Assembly: GCA_002104935.1 (NCBI GenBank)
Contig: MCGT01000008.1
Coordinates: 496,001 to 560,000 of the forward strand
Length of the DNA stretch: 64,000 nt
Reading direction: 5' to 3'
Source: Hesseltinella vesiculosa
Taxonomy: Eukaryota; Mucoromycota; Mucoromycetes; Mucorales; Cunninghamellaceae
The position numbers were made by a program, and so were the translations under genes. Shown here one piece after another: positions 44,570 to 55,990 of the stretch. How positions within the stretch are numbered: the stretch's first letter is position 1; every line of letters starts with the position of its first letter. The notes beneath the pieces are model-generated. The model saw only the letters and a program-made list of their open reading frames with translations, was not told the origin of the DNA and searched no databases.

Positions 44570-45272
44570 CCTTATACCTTTATTTTTTTTACAATATCTT
44601 TTGAGGAGGATTTTGGACGACGTGACACGATCTGCTCCTTTGATAGTGGCTACTGGGCACGTACAGATCAAATTTACGACAGCCGCCTGTCTCTAATAAA
44701 AAGCGGGGCGAGGCCCTCAGCGGACTTGATCTCTAGCACTTTTCATTCTTTCTTCTTTTTCTACTCGTTTGTGGCCCAAGCCAATGGAGAGCTTTCGTTC
44801 TATTGGCGACTGTCCTCTGAAGCTCAGGAGTGAAGGTTTGGGAGAAGGAAAAAAAAAAAGTTCCTAGCTTACAAATTCCGAGGAAATGTAAAGATCACGA
44901 CCAAACCGCTGCAAGGATTTGATCTACCCTTTTGCTTCCAAAAACAGCAGGCGCAATCATCACTCGTACTGTAAACATTGACCAGGGCTTCTGCAGACAA
45001 GGAAAATGGAGGTAACATTAACATAAACATTGTGCATGAATGTGAACTCGTCAAGTGATACAAGAGCCGAGATTTGTTTGATGGCGAGCATTGAAAGAAA
45101 AGAAAATTGAATGTTACACGCAATTTCCTCAAACTAGGAACTCAGCAAGGGTCGGCCAATGGATCAGCTTCATTGCTTCATTGCTTCATAGTTGAAATGC
45201 TTCTAAAAAGTTTATAAAGTGACAGATTTTTTTTTCTCTCTTTATTTTTCTTTTTTTCCTTATCCAAGGAAC
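44570..45272. other. Intergenic
   Basis: No gene recognised. Near the right end 'cattgcttcattgcttcatag' forms a short direct repeat, followed by the TATA box of the CAP-protein gene. Confidence 0.5.
45213..45219 (+). promoter_or_regulatory. TATA box of the CAP-protein gene
   Basis: TATAAAG about 55 bp upstream of the start codon at 45273, followed by a T/CT-rich leader. Confidence 0.5.
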
Positions 45273-46021
45273 ATGCAACGCCTTATCTTGTGTCTCGTGG
45301 TTGTGCTGGCCATTGCCCTCCAATTGGTAGCCGCTGCTCCTCATCATGGTTCGCATAAAAAGCACCATCACCATAAGCAACATCAACAATCTACCAAGAA
45401 ACATCACCATGAAGCTCCTAAGCATGTTTCCTCCCAAGCTCCCAAGCACACCAAAGCTCCCAAGCACACTCCCACCCAAGCTCCCAAGCACAAGCCCACT
45501 CATGCTACCACCCCTCGTGCCAAATCCCCCACCTCCACTTCCAAGGCCGGCCTCTCCGCCAAGGATCAACAAGCCATTCTCAACTTGCACAACAAGTTCC
45601 GCGCTGCCCATCAAGCCCCTCCCTTGAAGTGGGACACCAAGGTCGCTGCCTATGCTCAAAAATGGACTAGCCACTGTGTCTTCCAACACAGCCAAGTAAG
45701 TCCGCCATCCCTTTTTTTTCCAGCTTATCCTCACACCGTTTTTTTTCTCAGGGTCAATACGGTGAAAACTTGGCTATGGGCTACAGCAACTGGGCTGACG
45801 CCATTACTGCTTGGTACGATGAATACAAGCAATACAGCTACAACAACCCTGGCTTTGGCGAATCTACCGGTCACTTCACTCAAGTCGTCTGGCGCACCTC
45901 CACCAAGCTCGGCTGCGGTGTCTCTTCTTGCAATGGCCGTCCCATCTACTCTTGTAACTACAACCCCCCTGGTAACATGATTGGCGACTTTAAGAAAAAC
46001 GTGTTGCCTACCAAGAAATAG
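45273..46021 (+). CDS. Secreted CAP/SCP (PR-1-like) protein with His/Lys-rich linker
   Basis: Two exons, 45273-45695 and 45752-46021, give 230 residues. The signal peptide is MQRLILCLVVVLAIALQLVA. A low-complexity linker (residues about 24-90) is rich in His, Lys, Pro and Thr, with APKH units recurring at close spacing. The CAP domain follows: ILNLHNKFRAAHQAPPLKWD, KWTSHCVFQHSQGQYGENLA, GHFTQVVWRTSTKLGCGVS and YSCNYNPPGNMIG. The conserved CAP His/Glu cavity residues are present. Fungal members (Pry-like) bind sterols and fatty acids and are exported. The His-rich linker may bind metal or the cell wall; that is inference. Confidence 0.93.
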
Positions 46022-47300
46022 GCTAAATAAACCTCGACCCATGTATTTTTTTCCAAATCAACACGGTGCAATATTTCTTACTGATCAAAGCCTTTTTTTA
46101 AAAGGAGCCATGGGCACCAGCCATTTGGTCAACCACTGACCTCATTTCTGAGAAATTGCCCACGTTTCTATCCCGATCTTTGGGCTCCTGCACGCCAAGT
46201 TCACCCAGTCATGAGATTATTTGACACTGGATGCCTCGATCGTCTGCGGTCTCTGTATTTTTTTTTATTTCCTAAGCATGCCCATGCATAATGTGCTTCG
46301 GGTCTTTTTTTTTTTTGTGCCCTGGAACCAGGTAGAACTGAGCCAATCGTTTCAAACGATTCGTCGTTTTTCCAATCCCGACATATTGCGCAACTAGTCC
46401 ACACCGTCGTTTTCCAAAGGTATGGTTCAGATGAACCAAGCATGTGTCTGTCAAACCAAGGGCATGTGATTTTAGCCTCTTAACTCCAGTGTCTGATGGG
46501 ATTGTGCTGGTATGCAAAATTTGGGGGGGGGGAGGTTTATTTAGAGTAATTTTGAACTGTGATTTTTGATCAGGTCGCCCAGGGGGTTCCCTGGGGAAAA
46601 TGGTCGATTTTTTCTTTTTTTTAAGCTGGAGAATCGGAGTTGTCAATGCGAAAGTGATCAAAAGTTGGCTGAGCAACCTTCACCAATCGACATGATTTTG
46701 TTAGTATCATCATCATTCATGCATTTGCGTGCCCATATAAAATGTCACGCCAATCCAATCACTCAAGGATGCTGTGTAGCATCTGCTTTTTTTTTTTTTT
46801 TTCGAAATAAAAAAATTTGGATGGTCGAATTCAATCACCGCACAGCTTCTTCCTGACGGACACATGCGCGGTTACTGGTATTAAGCGAATAGAGTACAAG
46901 TCTCGATATTAAAAAGCGAATGCAACAATCCAAAGGACAACCTTCTCCAAAACATTCCGAAGGTCCAGATTCCCAATTTGATGAAGAGGTGCCAATGTAG
47001 TCACTTCATGACGACTGATTTTTTCTTTCCCTGATCGTTATCGCCTTCAGTCATCCTACGATCATTGCATGACTGAGCAGATGTGATGTCTGGAAAAATC
47101 TCGCTTTTCGCTACCGTCATCTCTTTCCGGACCACCTGTGGTTATCAATGCTACTTTATTTTTTTCCCCGTTTGATCAAGCCGGTGGTGCCAGCCGTCGG
47201 CTGGTTTCAAATCCCGTCGGCGCTGATCAAACACAGTGGGGGGGAAAAAGCCCCCGCAGGTTTTTTCTGGTTTTTTTTTTTATTATCTGCTTACTCGTGC
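46022..47300. other. Intergenic
   Basis: No gene supported. T-runs at 46305-46317 and 46788-46803, and a G10 run at 46523. Confidence 0.5.
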
Positions 47301-48711
47301 ATGTCCAAGATAATGTCGGCTGTCTCTAAAGTAATTGGTACACACAGTGGTCACTTTCACTGGTAAGGAGGAGATGGATGCTACTTAATGTTCGGTATAG
47401 CCCTGATCTCACCTTTGTTATGGTAGCGATGAAGCTTTGGCCGTGTGGATGCTGAAGCAAACCACTGAATTCAAAAACGCCAGCCTTGTGCGCACACGCG
47501 ATCCTGCTAAATTGAATGAATGCTCAGTGGTTGTGGATGTCGGTGGTGTTTATGATCCTGCTCAGCATCGTTATGATCATCATCAAGTAAAACCAGATCG
47601 ATGTGTTCATTTTCTTAGCACTCACTTTTTTTTTTTTTTTTTCCACGTTACGCTAGCGTGGATTTGTGGAAACGTTTGATGACAAACACAAGACGAAGTT
47701 GAGCTCTGCTGGTCTTGTCTACAAGTAAAGAAGGAGAGAGAGAAGAAGGACGGCGTGCTGATTTCACTCTTGCGTTAGACACTTTGGTCGCGAAGTCATC
47801 AGCAACTTGGTGGGCGACTCCAAGCAATTGGAAATCATCTATCAAAAAACCTATGACGTAAGAAAATACGCCACCTCTTCTTTTCTTGTTTTGCACAGGG
47901 GACCAACCATGCTAATTTTTATTTTAGGATTTTATCGAGTCGTTGGATGCACATGACAATGGCATCAGCGCTTATGCTGGAGCCACCCCTTTGTTCAAGG
48001 AAAGCCCTACCAGCCTGGCCAGCCGTGTGGGCCAAAAGAACCCTGCTTGGAATGAACCTGTGCCTGATGATCAAATTGATGTAAGCAAATAAGCAGACAT
48101 CCATACAAGATATTCAACCCTCGTTTTTTTTTTAGGCTCGATTTGTCGAAGCATCCGACTTGGCGGGTTCGGAATTGCGCGGATTCATTGAACGTTTGGT
48201 ATCAACGTGGCTGCCGGCTCGAGATCTGGTGGTGGAAGCGATCGAAAGCCGATTGAACGTGCATGCATCGGGTCAGGTGATTGCCTTGGAAAAGAGCTGC
48301 CCTTGGAAGGAACATCTCTTGGATTTAGAAAAGGAACGTGGTCTAGAAAAGGTTCTGTATGTGTTGTACCCTGAATCGGCTCCTGACGGCAACTGGCGCA
48401 TTCAATGTGTGCCTGTGCGTCCCGAAGGCTTTGAAAACCGCAAAAGCCTACCTGAGCAGTAAGTTTGGATCTCTTTTAAACCCCGTTCTCACCTCCTTCT
48501 GTAGATGGCGTGGTTATCGGGATCAAGAGTTATCACAAATCTCTGGCATTGATGGCTGTATCTTTGTCCATGCTGGGGGGTAAATCATAGGCATTAAAAA
48601 AGAGACAACAGCCAATTCAGCTGACCCTTTTTTATTCAAAGGTTCATCGGTGGAAACAAGAGCCGCCATGGTGTCTATGAAATGGCTCGTTTGGCCGTAG
48701 AGCAGCAATGA
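47301..48711 (+). CDS. MYG1: MYG1 family (GAMM1) exonuclease
   Basis: DHH-like metal-dependent 3'-5' RNA exonuclease acting in nucleus/nucleolus and mitochondria. Exons 47301-47362, 47427-47586, 47657-47724, 47779-47857, 47928-48080, 48136-48458, 48505-48579 and 48642-48711 give 329 residues. Metal-site motifs: IGTHSGHFHCDEALA, VVVDVGGVYDPAQHRYDHHQ and DAHDNGISAY. Further conserved blocks are KTKLSSAGLVYKHFG, WLPARDLVVEAI, CPWKEHLLDLE, WRIQCVPVRP, and the C-terminal QISGIDGCIFVHAGGFIGGN. A second in-frame Met lies four codons in (47313); either could be the start, and no strong presequence is visible. Confidence 0.95.
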
Positions 48712-49414
48712 CGTCAGTTCGAAAAAGTCCTCTGTCAAAAAATAAACTAAGCGGGCCAATGAGCACATGGTTTAGCATGAACCTTCCTCCCCGAGTTTCC
48801 TTTTTAGCACCAGCAAAGGTAAGGTTTTTACAGTTCATCCTATCCCCATGGCAACGTCCGACATCGTCTTTCTCTTGTGATCTTTACCATGACTGACTGG
48901 TTTCCTCGGTCATCACTGCAACCCAAGGTTCTCAAGCCAGCCCTTTTCTTTTTCTTCGATGAAGGAAAAAAAAAAAAAGAAAGCGTCAGGATAGGGTGTG
49001 TAGTTTGATTGGCGGTGGGGTTGTGAAGAAGGTTCAAAAGAAAGATGGAACATTGCTTTTTGGAGAAAAAGAAGGTCGTTGCTCCGTGGTCACCGCCGGT
49101 TACTATTTTTTTTTTGTTTCTGCTTGTCAATGCACATTATAATCTATTTACAATGTGGGATGCACCGTGATACAAGTAGAGCAGCAGTTTAGTGCATGGG
49201 GAACTAGTCAAAAGGGGGGTTGTACTGAAACAAAAGCCAAGAGGATCATGCTCACGCCTACGGAAGGCCCAAGTGAAAGCGGCCCGATCAGGCAATTGGT
49301 TTCAGCTTGCTTTTCCTTTTTTCTTTTCCATACTCTTTTTTTTTATTCTTTCTTTTTCCTTGATTACTTTTCCCTTTTTATTTGTTTTTGTACATCTTCA
49401 GTCTCTTTTATTCC
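48712..49414. other. Intergenic
   Basis: No gene recognised; long T/CT-rich leader (49310-49400) before the SAP-domain gene. Confidence 0.5.
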
Positions 49415-50871
49415 ATGATATCGCAGCGAATCCAACATTTACAAGCGTCGCATGACCTGGATCAATTATCGTCGTCGTTACCTTCTTCGTTTACGGACAC
49501 AGGGTCGACAGACGACATTACATGGGAAGCATTGCTAGATAATGTCAACCACACTTTTGGTGATCCACGTATGGAAGATCAGACCATGGCCATGGCCACT
49601 GATGACTGGCTCAACTTTTCTTTTGACCAGCCTCCACCACAAGATGCTAATGAACTGGTACGCTTTTTTTTTTTTTCTTTTTCTTCCCACCGGCTTCTGA
49701 TTTACTCACTTTTTTTTTTTTTTGGCTCGAAAAAAAAAAAAAGGTGCCACAGCCTGCATTGTCACAGTCATTATCGCCCCTGTCAGAAATGTCAATGAAT
49801 TCCCCACAAAACGCCCCTGGACCACTGCCCCTCACAAGTGATCCTCAGCTGCTGCAACTGCCGTTTCAAAACGACATGGCGCATCGTGGCCACCGTCGGC
49901 GCCGGTCCTCCTCTGTCCCCTCTCTCTTTTACAGCATGAAACGCCCAGTACGCCGTCAAGAGACACCCCCAGCCATGATACCACCCTTGCCCCAACAAGA
50001 GCTGTTTTCACCCCAATTGCAACCCTCCACCTCGTTACCCCCCTACCATGCGCCACCCCCTTCATTCCAAGCTGTGGCTAAAGCCATGCCTATCCAGATC
50101 CAGCGCCGTGTCACCTATCCCAAACGACAAGCCCCACCCAAACTATCGCAGCAGCAGCTCGATCACAAGCTGCTCAATCTTAATTTCGACGATGTCACGG
50201 TGGCCGAGCTCAAAGAACTGCTGCGTGAACGAGGACTGTCGATTGCTGGCCGCAAGGCGGAGCTGACCGATCGACTTGCCCGCGAGAAACAAAGAGTTGT
50301 TTTCCTACGCGAGCACCCTGGCCAACCTTTACCAGCCGATCTCAAAGAACAGATCGCCTCGCCACCACCCAACAACACCTCGCCTGCGATGCCAGCAGCG
50401 ATGTCGACGCAGCCAGCACCGCTTGCCGTGCCTTCACAATCCCACCCCAACGGCACATCCCCCATCCTTCAAACCGGCACGCCCATTCTACAACTCACTA
50501 GCCAGATGGATAGTCTTGACTTTTCTTCGCCTGTCGCCTCCTTTGCTCAGATGATGCCAGCCGTTCCTATCCCTCCAGCCCAGGCTCAGCCCGAACATCT
50601 GCACCACCCAGCCCACCCACATCTTTTCCATCAGACACCCCATCATCCGTATCAGCAGGCCTATGAGCACCACTTGTCGTCGTCGTTGCCGATGGCCTCG
50701 GCCTTTCCTTCCCATCATTTCCATCCGCCCGAACCATTGCAGCAAAAGGCCATGCGACTTCAGCCAGGTTACCTGGATCCTACCTATCCATCCATGATGG
50801 AGGATATGGACCAGCATATCAATTTTGACGATCAATCCCTCGCAGATTTTTTACATCAGGATTGGCAATAA
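49415..50871 (+). CDS. SAP-domain protein, Pro/Gln-rich
   Basis: Two exons, 49415-49657 and 49744-50871, give 456 residues. The only recognised domain is a SAP motif (FDDVTVAELKELLRERGLSI with AGRKAELTDRLARE after it, about residues 210-245), a helix-extended-loop-helix that binds scaffold-attachment DNA. The rest is disordered and Pro/Gln/His/Ser-rich. An Arg cluster (HRGHRRRRSSSVPS) resembles a nuclear localisation and phosphorylation site, and the C-terminus is acidic/aromatic (FDDQSLADFLHQDWQ), reminiscent of activation domains. A transcription-regulator role is inference. It is convergent with the MADS gene. Confidence 0.82.
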
Positions 50872-51029
50872 ACGGAGGTTCGGTTTTTTTTTTTTTTCTT
50901 ACTCCTTGGCTAGTCCGTTTTTGGCAGGTGTCAATGGACCAAGCTGCATGGCGAGGTCGCACAGCATTTTTTTTTTTTTTTTTTAGAGGGTGGAGCAGTT
51001 TTTTATTTTTAATTTGGGGAAGATGCCAT

Positions 51030-52145
51030 TCAGTGTTCTTGTTTTACAAAATTGGGTTCATGTGGCCTAGAGGTAGGGGGAGGATAGGTGTAGGAAGGGA
51101 CTGGGTGATGGTGATGGGGAGGTGGCTGAGGCTGAGGCCATTGGAAGGAATGTGGAGGTTGGTTGATGGACAGTGGACTGGGGAGTTCTGGTTGATCATA
51201 GAAAGAGGGATAGTACATCCAAGAGGAGGATGGAGGTAAGGACGTGGGCATGGACGAAGGCATAAATGAAGAGGAAGGTGGCATGGAGGTGGAGGGGGTG
51301 ACATACATGGGTGAGGATGGCAGGTAGGCAGGAGGGTGGGTCATGGAAGGAGGGGCCATGGGTGTGGAGTAGGAAGTCGGTGGCAAAAGCGATTGTTGTT
51401 GTTGCAAGGGGGAAGGTGTCGGTCGTGGTTGCTGAAGAGGAGGAGATTGTGATGAAACGACGGGTGACGGTGGTTTGTAACGTCCGCTGTTTAAACCTTG
51501 ATGAGACGGCGATGTCATGGGGGATGACGGAAATCGGATCTGTGAAGGAATCGGTGGGGTGTCCAAATAGCCTTGTGTTCGAGCCGTCTACCAAAAAAAA
51601 TGAGTGAACCTTTTTCTTTTCCGTCATGTTTGGGGAGTACCGAAGAGGAGGGCAAGGTGGAGAGGGGCTCGGTGTCATCGTCTTCGTCATCTTCGTCGTC
51701 ACCTTCACGTTTTTTTGACAGGGTATCGGTTCGTTCAAACTTGTGGAGAGGTGAGTTGTTTTGGTTCTCATTTTAAAAAAACGATGGCTTACATCATGGT
51801 TTGATTTGCTTTCATAAGGGTCACCATGCTATTGAGTAGGAAGAGTGAGAAAGGAAAGAGGACTAGGTTTTGGGCTGTTTACCTCTGTGTATTTCATCAA
51901 GATTTGATCCATGTCTGAGCTTGCATATTGGACAAGTTTGCCTTTGGGGTTAAAGATGATAAGTGCGACTTCGCAATTACACAAGACTGATAGCTCATAA
52001 GCTTTTTTCATTAGACCATGTTTGCGTTTTAAAAAAGTGACCTAGCAAAAATGGTGAATAGCTGGGAAGACACGCTTTTTTTTTTTTTTACCTGTCTATT
52101 TCTATTGTCTCTGATAGGCTGGATTTTAATTTTTTTTCTTCCCAT
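51030..52145 (-). CDS. MADS-box transcription factor, MEF2/Rlm1 type
   Basis: Exons (minus) 52145-52092, 52041-51883, 51828-51793, 51739-51641 and 51587-51030 give 301 residues. The MADS domain begins at residue 1: [60 protein letters not shown], then [11 protein letters not shown]. The MEF2-type extension reads [12 protein letters not shown]. An acidic cluster follows ([10 protein letters not shown]) and then a long Pro/Ser-rich C-terminus. Rlm1-type factors are MAP-kinase targets of the cell-wall integrity pathway; that assignment is by family. A Rho1 GEF of the same pathway lies about 11 kb away. Confidence 0.93.
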
Positions 52146-53316
52146 TCTTTTTTGCTGAGGGATATTATCAAATAAAAAAAGATGAACTTTGGGAAACGAG
52201 GTATTGAAAATCAGATGGTTGGATTAAAAATATCGTAAAGAAAGGCGCTTCAAGGTATCTAAAAAAAAACAATGAAAAGTGTACAAAAATAAATAAAAAA
52301 GCCAAGGAGGAAAAAAAGGGGAGAAAAGAAGGAAAGAGGAACTGGGAAAAGGAAAAAAAAAAGAAAAAAAAACTTAAGCATTACAGTTTGAGCTATTTTT
52401 AACCCAATGAAAGAAGAAAAAAAGGGTTGCAAAAGAAAAAAAAGGGTGCAACCCATCACTGCAGTGTCTGGTCACACAACAACTAGTATTTGGTTACTTC
52501 TCACTGCGCAACTTGCCCCTCTCTCAATGGTTCCAGCATTTCTTCTTTTTCAGGCAGCTGTTTCGGCACCAGTTTATTTGCAAAAAGGTAGTCAGGGGGG
52601 GAGGGATGGGCATTTACCTTTTTACTAGGAGCACCGTGATCTCGTAAGCTTAACAAATCAGCCAATCAATCACACTTGACCAGAAGAAAGACAAAAAAAA
52701 AACACGAGGGAACCCCAGTCACACGTTTTCAATCTGATAGAAAATAAGAGCGCTGCAGCTGTTAAAAAGATCCAGGATTCTTTTTTTTTTTTATCAAGCA
52801 CAGATGGGTCGAGACACTCGGTCTTATTAAAAAAGAAAAAGAGTCAGTGTACACGTTTTTTTTCATCTCCCTTTTGAAAAACAAGGTTTGGGGTTGTCAA
52901 ATGGATGGCTCTTTACCAGGTCCATCGGTGGGTGCTCCTGTTTGTCTGCTCATCTAAAAAAAGGAAAATAATTTTACCCATGGCGAGATAAAAATAAAAC
53001 CAGATCTATTTTTATCCTCATGTCACACAAAGCAAAAAGAGATGATCCCATCACTGGAATGTCCACGACTTTTTCATCAGACGAAGTGGTTGTATCACCT
53101 TAACAAGCACACTTGCATGCATGCATGTTTCTCAACGGAGTTTCCAGCACAATGACTGTTTTATGTTTATGATTTATGATCAATTTATTTTAAAATGTAA
53201 GAAAGGATGGTATCTAAATAAAAAAAAAGTACAAGCAAGGGATATTAAAAAAAACTATAGTACACGTGAGGTAAAGTAAGGGGGAAAACGGAGATATCGG
53301 CGGAAGGATGGTTCTT
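52146..53316. other. Intergenic
   Basis: More than 1.1 kb with purine-rich stretches (52280-52445) and A/T runs. No gene, RNA or repeat recognised. Confidence 0.5.
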
Positions 53317-55006
53317 TTAGCAAGTGGCGGCCACAGGCGTGGGCAAAGACCAACCATAAGCGCTTTGCACGGCCTTTTGCCAACCTTGGTACATCTGATC
53401 TCGTTTGTCTTGAGAAATCTTGGCTTCAAAGATGGTGCGGCCTTGTTGGTTGACTTTTTGTAGGTCATGCACAGAGGACCAGATACCAGCACCAAGGCCA
53501 GCAGCAATGGCGGCGCCCAAGGCAGTGGATTCACGCATCAGAGGTCGATCCACCTCGATGCCCAAGACATCCGCTTGGATTTGCATACACAGGTCGGAAT
53601 TGGACATACCGCCATCGACCTTGAGGATACGCAGGGGTTGGCCACTGACGTTGTTCATGACATCAAGAATGGCTTTGGTTTGGTAGCAGACGGCTTCCAA
53701 AGTGGCTCGGCACAAATGTTCCAGGCGAGTGAATTGAGTCAGACCACAGATCGTGCCACGGGCGTCTTCACGCCAGTAAGGAGCAAACAGACCGGCAAAA
53801 GCAGTGACGAAATACGCACCACCGCAGTCTTCCACTTGGCTGGCAAGCTCATTCACTTGCTGAGCATCACGCACCACTCGCAAGTTGTCACGGAGCCAGT
53901 TCAAGGAGCTGCCGGCCACAGCCACCGAGCCCTCGAGTGCATAGGCTTTGTCATCACCAAACTGGTAGGCCACCGTTGACAGCAGGCCTTGGGCATCCAT
54001 CACAGGTCGGTCACCTGTGTTGAATAACATGAAGCAGCCAGTGCCAAAAGTGCTTTTGGCATCGCCCGGGTTGAAACATTTCTGGCCCACCATTGCTGCT
54101 TGTTGATCGCCAAGACATCCTGTGATCGGCACGCCATCATATCCATCTTGGGTGCAGATCGATCCAAAAGAATGGGAAGAGGATTGCAATTTGGGTAAAT
54201 CGATGCCTTCAAAACCAAAGAAGCTAAAAGGAGATGCCCAACCAAAAAAAAAAAAAAAAAAAAAAAAGGTCAGCCAAAGTCCTTGCGCAGCTGTGATGCA
54301 ATGACTCCTACCTGATAGCCTCTTGACTCCATTGCAAAGTATGGATGTTCATCAGCATGGTGCGGCTTGCATTGGTGACATCGGTAGCCACAATCCCTTT
54401 CCCTGCACCACCCGTCAGGTTCTGAAAGGAGAAGGAAGTGAGTAATTCTTTTCTAACTAGAGGAAAAAAAAGGGCATTTACATAGATGATCCAGGAATCC
54501 ATGGTGCCAAACAAGAGTCGACCTTGGTCGCGGGCCTGCGCAACGGCTGGTACATGGTCCAACAGCCAGCGTAATTTCACAGCTGTAAAGTAGGTGTTGA
54601 GCGGCAGGCCGGTCAGGGGCACAAGCACATTAGCATCGCCGTTTGCTTTTTCGACAAGTTCGTGCACCGTCGAAGAGGTCCGGGCGTCGCTCCACAGAAT
54701 GGCCGGGTGCAAGGGTTCGCCAGTCAGTTTGTCCCAAGTGACGATGGACTCCCGTTGATTGGTAATACCAACACAGGCCAGGTCGGAGGCTTGGTAGCCA
54801 GCCGCTTCGATTTTTAGCAAGGCATGTTGCATACATTGTTGGACAGAGTCTAGGGTGGTAAATGGATCGTGCTCCATCCAACCAGGCTGTGGAGAATGCT
54901 GTTCGATTTCCATTTGATGCATGGCCAGCAATTGGCCAAACTCATCAAAGACAACAAAGCGAGTCGACGTTGTTCCTTGATCAATCGCGCCAATGAGTCT
55001 GGGCAT
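53317..55006 (-). CDS. GUT1: Glycerol kinase
   Basis: FGGY-family kinase converting glycerol to glycerol-3-phosphate. Exons (minus) 55006-54482, 54421-54312 and 54223-53317 give 513 residues. The N-terminal phosphate loop is GAIDQGTTSTRFVVFDE. WMEHDP, VGITNQRES, ILWSDARTS, GTMDSWIIYNLTGG and DVTNASRTMLMN follow. Family signatures are PITGCLGDQQAAMVGQ, KSTFGTGCFML, SVAVAGSSLNWLRDNL, FAGLFAPYWREDARG and ILKVDGGMSNSDLCMQIQAD. Length and motifs are those of a complete enzyme, without extra N- or C-terminal extension. Confidence 0.97.
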
Positions 55007-55990
55007 AATAGAGTCTGTTCTTTTCTAGTTCGTAAAGGATGGGGGAAAAAGAAGATGAATGGGAAGAAAAGAAAAAAAAAAAAAAGGGGCCAAAATGTGG
55101 GAGCCAATTTTTTTTTTCTTTTCTTCTTTTCCGAGGGATTCCCACCCAGTCGGTGCATGAAAGAACAGGCCGTGGCTGTTGTCATTGGTGCAGTGTGTTT
55201 GACATTTTGCCAAAAACAGAATCTGCTTGGTTTTTCTTTCCACTTGGCCTGAACCTGTCAAGTTTCACAATGTGCTGACCAAGTTCTTTTTCATGGATGA
55301 TTGCCTCCAATCAATGGCCATTTTCATTTTCTGCAAATCCCCTTTGCCTCCGAAGCTGCTTCTTTACCTGATTCTTTATCTGATGCACACTTCCCTCCTT
55401 CCGCGGTAAGCTCGGTCGTGTAAACTGGCATGGCTTGCAACGCAGCAACGGCTGGCACTCTCCTGTCTCGGATCGCCCCGATTTCTTTTCCCCGATCGTG
55501 TCTAATATTCCTTTGGTTCGCTGACTTCATTTGTTCTCAAACAAAAAATCGACCATCCTTCTTTTATTCTGGACGCAGTATTTTTTTTTTTTTTTTGCGC
55601 GTGTCACCAAGAGGGTTGTTTTCAGCAATAGATGTTTTTTTTTTGTTGTTGTTGGGAATCGTCACGCCATTCTTTGCAAGGCAGGCTGTCTAAAGTCACC
55701 AACCAATGCTCGAAAGAATGGGCGCGTTTCCCCAGTTGGCGACCGTTGTTGCATGAGGTGGCAATGCATAGTCCGATTTTTGACCATGAGGAAGAATGCC
55801 GCCACAGCGCGTTTGACCTGATAGATCGACACAGTGTTTCACAGCTGGACTCCATGCTGTCATAAATTTCTGCCCCTTTCATGGACAACACGTAGCACGT
55901 AAGCGAGGGCATACTTCCTTTTTATGACGGCTATTTGCTTATAAATTATCCTACGCTTGATTGTATTTTTATTTAAATAAAATGAATCTG
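55007..55990. other. Intergenic
   Basis: T/A runs at 55070-55085 and 55580-55596. A minus-strand open stretch near 55625-55910 has no recognisable family and was not called. Otherwise nothing. Confidence 0.5.

Noticed and set aside
45186..45734. Long Gly/Met-rich open stretch opposite the CAP gene
   Set aside because: Exact antisense of the His/Pro-rich CAP linker; a compositional shadow.
55622..55912. 96-codon minus-strand open stretch
   Set aside because: No recognisable family, no splice or promoter support; left unannotated.
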